This document shows positions 62,210 to 64,000 of a stretch of 64,000 bases of DNA, one piece after another. Origin of the DNA: Clostridia bacterium (GTDB lineage Bacteria; Bacillota; Peptococcia; DRI-13; SM3-B62); NCBI GenBank assembly GCA_018432615.1, contig JAHDSQ010000012.1, forward strand, positions 1 through 64,000. The letters run 5' to 3'. The notes below the pieces were generated by a model. The model made no database searches and was not told the DNA's origin. It was given only the letters and a program-made list of their open reading frames with translations. Position 1 is the stretch's first letter. Each line of letters opens with the position of its first letter. The translations under genes and the position numbers were made by a program.

Positions 62210-64000
62210 ATGACAAAATTTGACTGGGTATTTATCGATCTAGAAACAACCGGTATTCAATCTGAAACAGATCGGATTATAGAAGTAGCTGCAATCAGTG
62301 TTAAGAGCGATGGGACAAGAGAAACTTACCAGCAAATGGTGAATCCGGGGATCCCAATCCCGGAGTTTATCACACAGCTTACGGGTATAAGCGATGATAT
62401 GGTTAAAAATGCCCCGCGGATGAGTGAAATCCTGCCGTTATTGCTGTGCTTCATTGAAGGAAAAGTCCTTGTGGCGCATAATGCTGCTTTTGATCTTTCC
62501 TTTTTACGGGCGGCCAACGGCGGGAAACTGCCGAATTTGCATGTTTGTACCTTTGAATTGGCCCGGCTATTGTTTCCCGGTTTGTCATCGTACAGTTTGC
62601 AGAATCTGGTCAGAACATTTGAAATTCCAGAGGCAAGACCGGAGCATCGTGCATTAGCTGATACCCTTGCGTTGGAGGGTCTGTTTGCAAAGTTGATGAA
62701 AAGATTAAAAAGTCTATCGATAAAAAACCTAGAGGAAGTCAATCATTTCTTTCAAGATCAAGAGAAGGGATTAACTTTTTTATGGCAAGAGGTTTTACGT
62801 GAAAAGGTACGAGAATACAATTTTACTGAAGATACTAAAGCGTCTTCGTATAAAGACAAGGAAGTCAAAGATATAAAAGAAAAAAAAGATTCCGGTTTTG
62901 AAAAAATATGGGATATTGATTATCTCATAAAAATGTTTTTGCCCGGAGGGAAGATAGCCCTGGCTTTTCAAACATATCAAGAAAGACCGGCGCAAATAAA
63001 ACTTCTCAAGTCAGTGGCTAAAGCTTTTATGCAGAGGCGTCATTTGCTTGCCGAGGCAGGAACAGGGGTTGGCAAATCATTAGCCTATCTCGTGCCGGCG
63101 GTGTATTGGTCCGTGACTGAAGGAGAAAAGGTTGTTATATCCACTCATACGATTGCACTACAGGAACAGTTATTGCAAAGTGACATCAAGTTTTTAAAAG
63201 AGGAGTTAAGGATTCCGTTGCACGCGGCGGTTTTTAAAGGCAGGAGTAATTATGTTTGTCGGCAGAGGTATCAGGCCGCAAAAGAGAATGCAAAAACAAT
63301 GTCTTGGATAGAGAAGTTATTTTTTGCCAGGGTAGGGCTTTGGCTGACAAGTAACGAGACAGGAGATAAGGACTCTCTTAATCTTGGTGAGTGGGAGCAT
63401 GAAATATATCATCAATTGGCCTCATCAAGTGATAACTGTCATTCTCACGATTGTCCATATTACCAGGCTTGTTTTTACCAAAAGGCCAGGCAGCATGCTC
63501 AAGATGCCGATGTGCTGATTATTAATCATTCTCTGCTGCTGACGGATCTTAAACTGGGCGGAAAAGTACTTCCCCCATACAAATATTTGGTTATTGATGA
63601 AGCCCATCATTTGGAGGAAGAAGGTTCGAAGCAGTTCAGTGAAGTGTTTTCTTTGCGTAATTACTCAAGATGCTTGACGGGTCTTGCCAGAAAAAGAGAT
63701 ATCTTTAGAAATAAAGGAGTACTATTCTCTTGGAAGCAATATTTTATTGCTGAAAACAGGAAAGATGATAATTCCGTTTCCATGGTACAAATGATAGAAA
63801 AAGCCGAAACTATTATCGGCAAATTGCAGGAAAGACTTAAGGAAATCATAAATTACACAGCAGCAATGACTTCCGATACTATCAGAATTAAGGCAGAAAT
63901 GAAAGAAAACCAGTACTGGAAAGAAATTTCTTTGCTTTTCGATAATTTCATGGTGATAAATGCCGATCTATTGGAGACATTAAAGGTTATTCAGACTGGA
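62210..64000 (+). CDS. dinG: DinG-type exonuclease/helicase, 3' end outside the window
   Basis: The reading frame starts at ATG 62210 and is open to the window end (597 codons seen; family members have about 900). The N-terminal DEDD 3'-5' exonuclease domain (FIDLETTG, HNAAFDLSFL, EHRALADT; about 1-165) is followed by a superfamily 2 XPD-like helicase with Walker A AEAGTGVGKSLAY (about 280), STHTIALQEQL, VFKGRSNYVC and a cysteine set (DNCHSHDCPYYQAC) suited to a [4Fe-4S] cluster, then VIDEAHHLEEE. This is the Gram-positive DinG architecture. Confidence 0.93.
   Translation, partial: MTKFDWVFIDLETTGIQSETDRIIEVAAISVKSDGTRETYQQMVNPGIPIPEFITQLTGISDDMVKNAPRMSEILPLLLCFIEGKVLVAHNAAFDLSFLRAANGGKLPNLHVCTFELARLLFPGLSSYSLQNLVRTFEIPEARPEHRALADTLALEGLFAKLMKRLKSLSIKNLEEVNHFFQDQEKGLTFLWQEVLREKVREYNFTEDTKASSYKDKEVKDIKEKKDSGFEKIWDIDYLIKMFLPGGKIALAFQTYQERPAQIKLLKSVAKAFMQRRHLLAEAGTGVGKSLAYLVPAVYWSVTEGEKVVISTHTIALQEQLLQSDIKFLKEELRIPLHAAVFKGRSNYVCRQRYQAAKENAKTMSWIEKLFFARVGLWLTSNETGDKDSLNLGEWEHEIYHQLASSSDNCHSHDCPYYQACFYQKARQHAQDADVLIINHSLLLTDLKLGGKVLPPYKYLVIDEAHHLEEEGSKQFSEVFSLRNYSRCLTGLARKRDIFRNKGVLFSWKQYFIAENRKDDNSVSMVQMIEKAETIIGKLQERLKEIINYTAAMTSDTIRIKAEMKENQYWKEISLLFDNFMVINADLLETLKVIQTG

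Overview
The window looks like chromosome of a spore-forming, probably strictly anaerobic Gram-positive bacterium of the Clostridia. A Peptococcaceae-like lineage is my inference; I cannot name a species from sequence alone. The grounds are the sporulation genes spoIIP and spoIVA, a ferredoxin-dependent 2-oxoacid oxidoreductase, a Firmicutes-type SRP/ribosome-maturation operon, purine-rich ribosome binding sites with many TTG starts, Bacillus/Clostridium-type DinG, and three c-di-GMP riboswitches. Coding density is high. I see no prophage, insertion sequence, CRISPR array or rRNA operon.

Layout. 0.1-3 kb: korDABC, a 2-oxoglutarate:ferredoxin oxidoreductase. 3-5.4 kb: a polar amino-acid ABC importer. 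5.4-10.2 kb (minus strand): a Ktr/Trk potassium uptake pair transcribed with a KdpE-like regulator and a short KdpD-like sensor lacking the usual N-terminal domain. 10.4-18.6 kb: a PHP phosphoesterase, then ylxM-ffh-rpsP-khpA-ylqD-rimM-trmD-RNA methyltransferase-rplS-rbgA-rnhB-yraN. 18.6-20.1 kb: two membrane/secreted proteins. 20.3-27.1 kb: a c-di-GMP-controlled surface region. 27.3-45.3 kb: comM, a PAS sensor kinase, dut, pepF, a nitrilase, spoIIP, a PDZ/radical-SAM protein, der, plsY, gpsA, spoIVA and the threonine genes hom and thrB. 45.4-51.3 kb: a lone tRNA-Pro, speD, cheR, a gamma-carbonic anhydrase, a long FtsA-like protein, and a seven-tRNA cluster. 51.3-64 kb: a GalT-like protein, TrpB2, a beta-CASP nuclease, a glycosidase-like protein, a FakA-like protein, a FliK-like/FlhB-like pair, trmL, tRNA-Arg, ahcY and the 5' part of dinG.

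The most interesting part is 20.29-27.14 kb. A class II c-di-GMP riboswitch with an overlapping terminator precedes a 1618-residue secreted beta-helix protein with an FN3 domain, a Ser/Pro linker containing a Pro-Pro bond, and C-terminal copper-amine-oxidase-like repeats. About 1 kb downstream, two near-identical class I (GEMM) c-di-GMP riboswitches in tandem precede a secreted HELGH zinc protease resembling the Pro-Pro endopeptidases (PPEP). This matches the logic of the Clostridioides difficile system, in which c-di-GMP turns on an adhesin and turns off the protease that releases it. Here the components are side by side, with a doubled protease switch and a different surface anchor. That the protease cuts this adhesin is inference.

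Other points of interest are the potassium channel genes paired with a shortened Kdp-type sensor, the FtsA-like protein with a 300-residue extension, the FliK/FlhB-like pair with no flagellar neighbours, and two unrecognised minus-strand genes.
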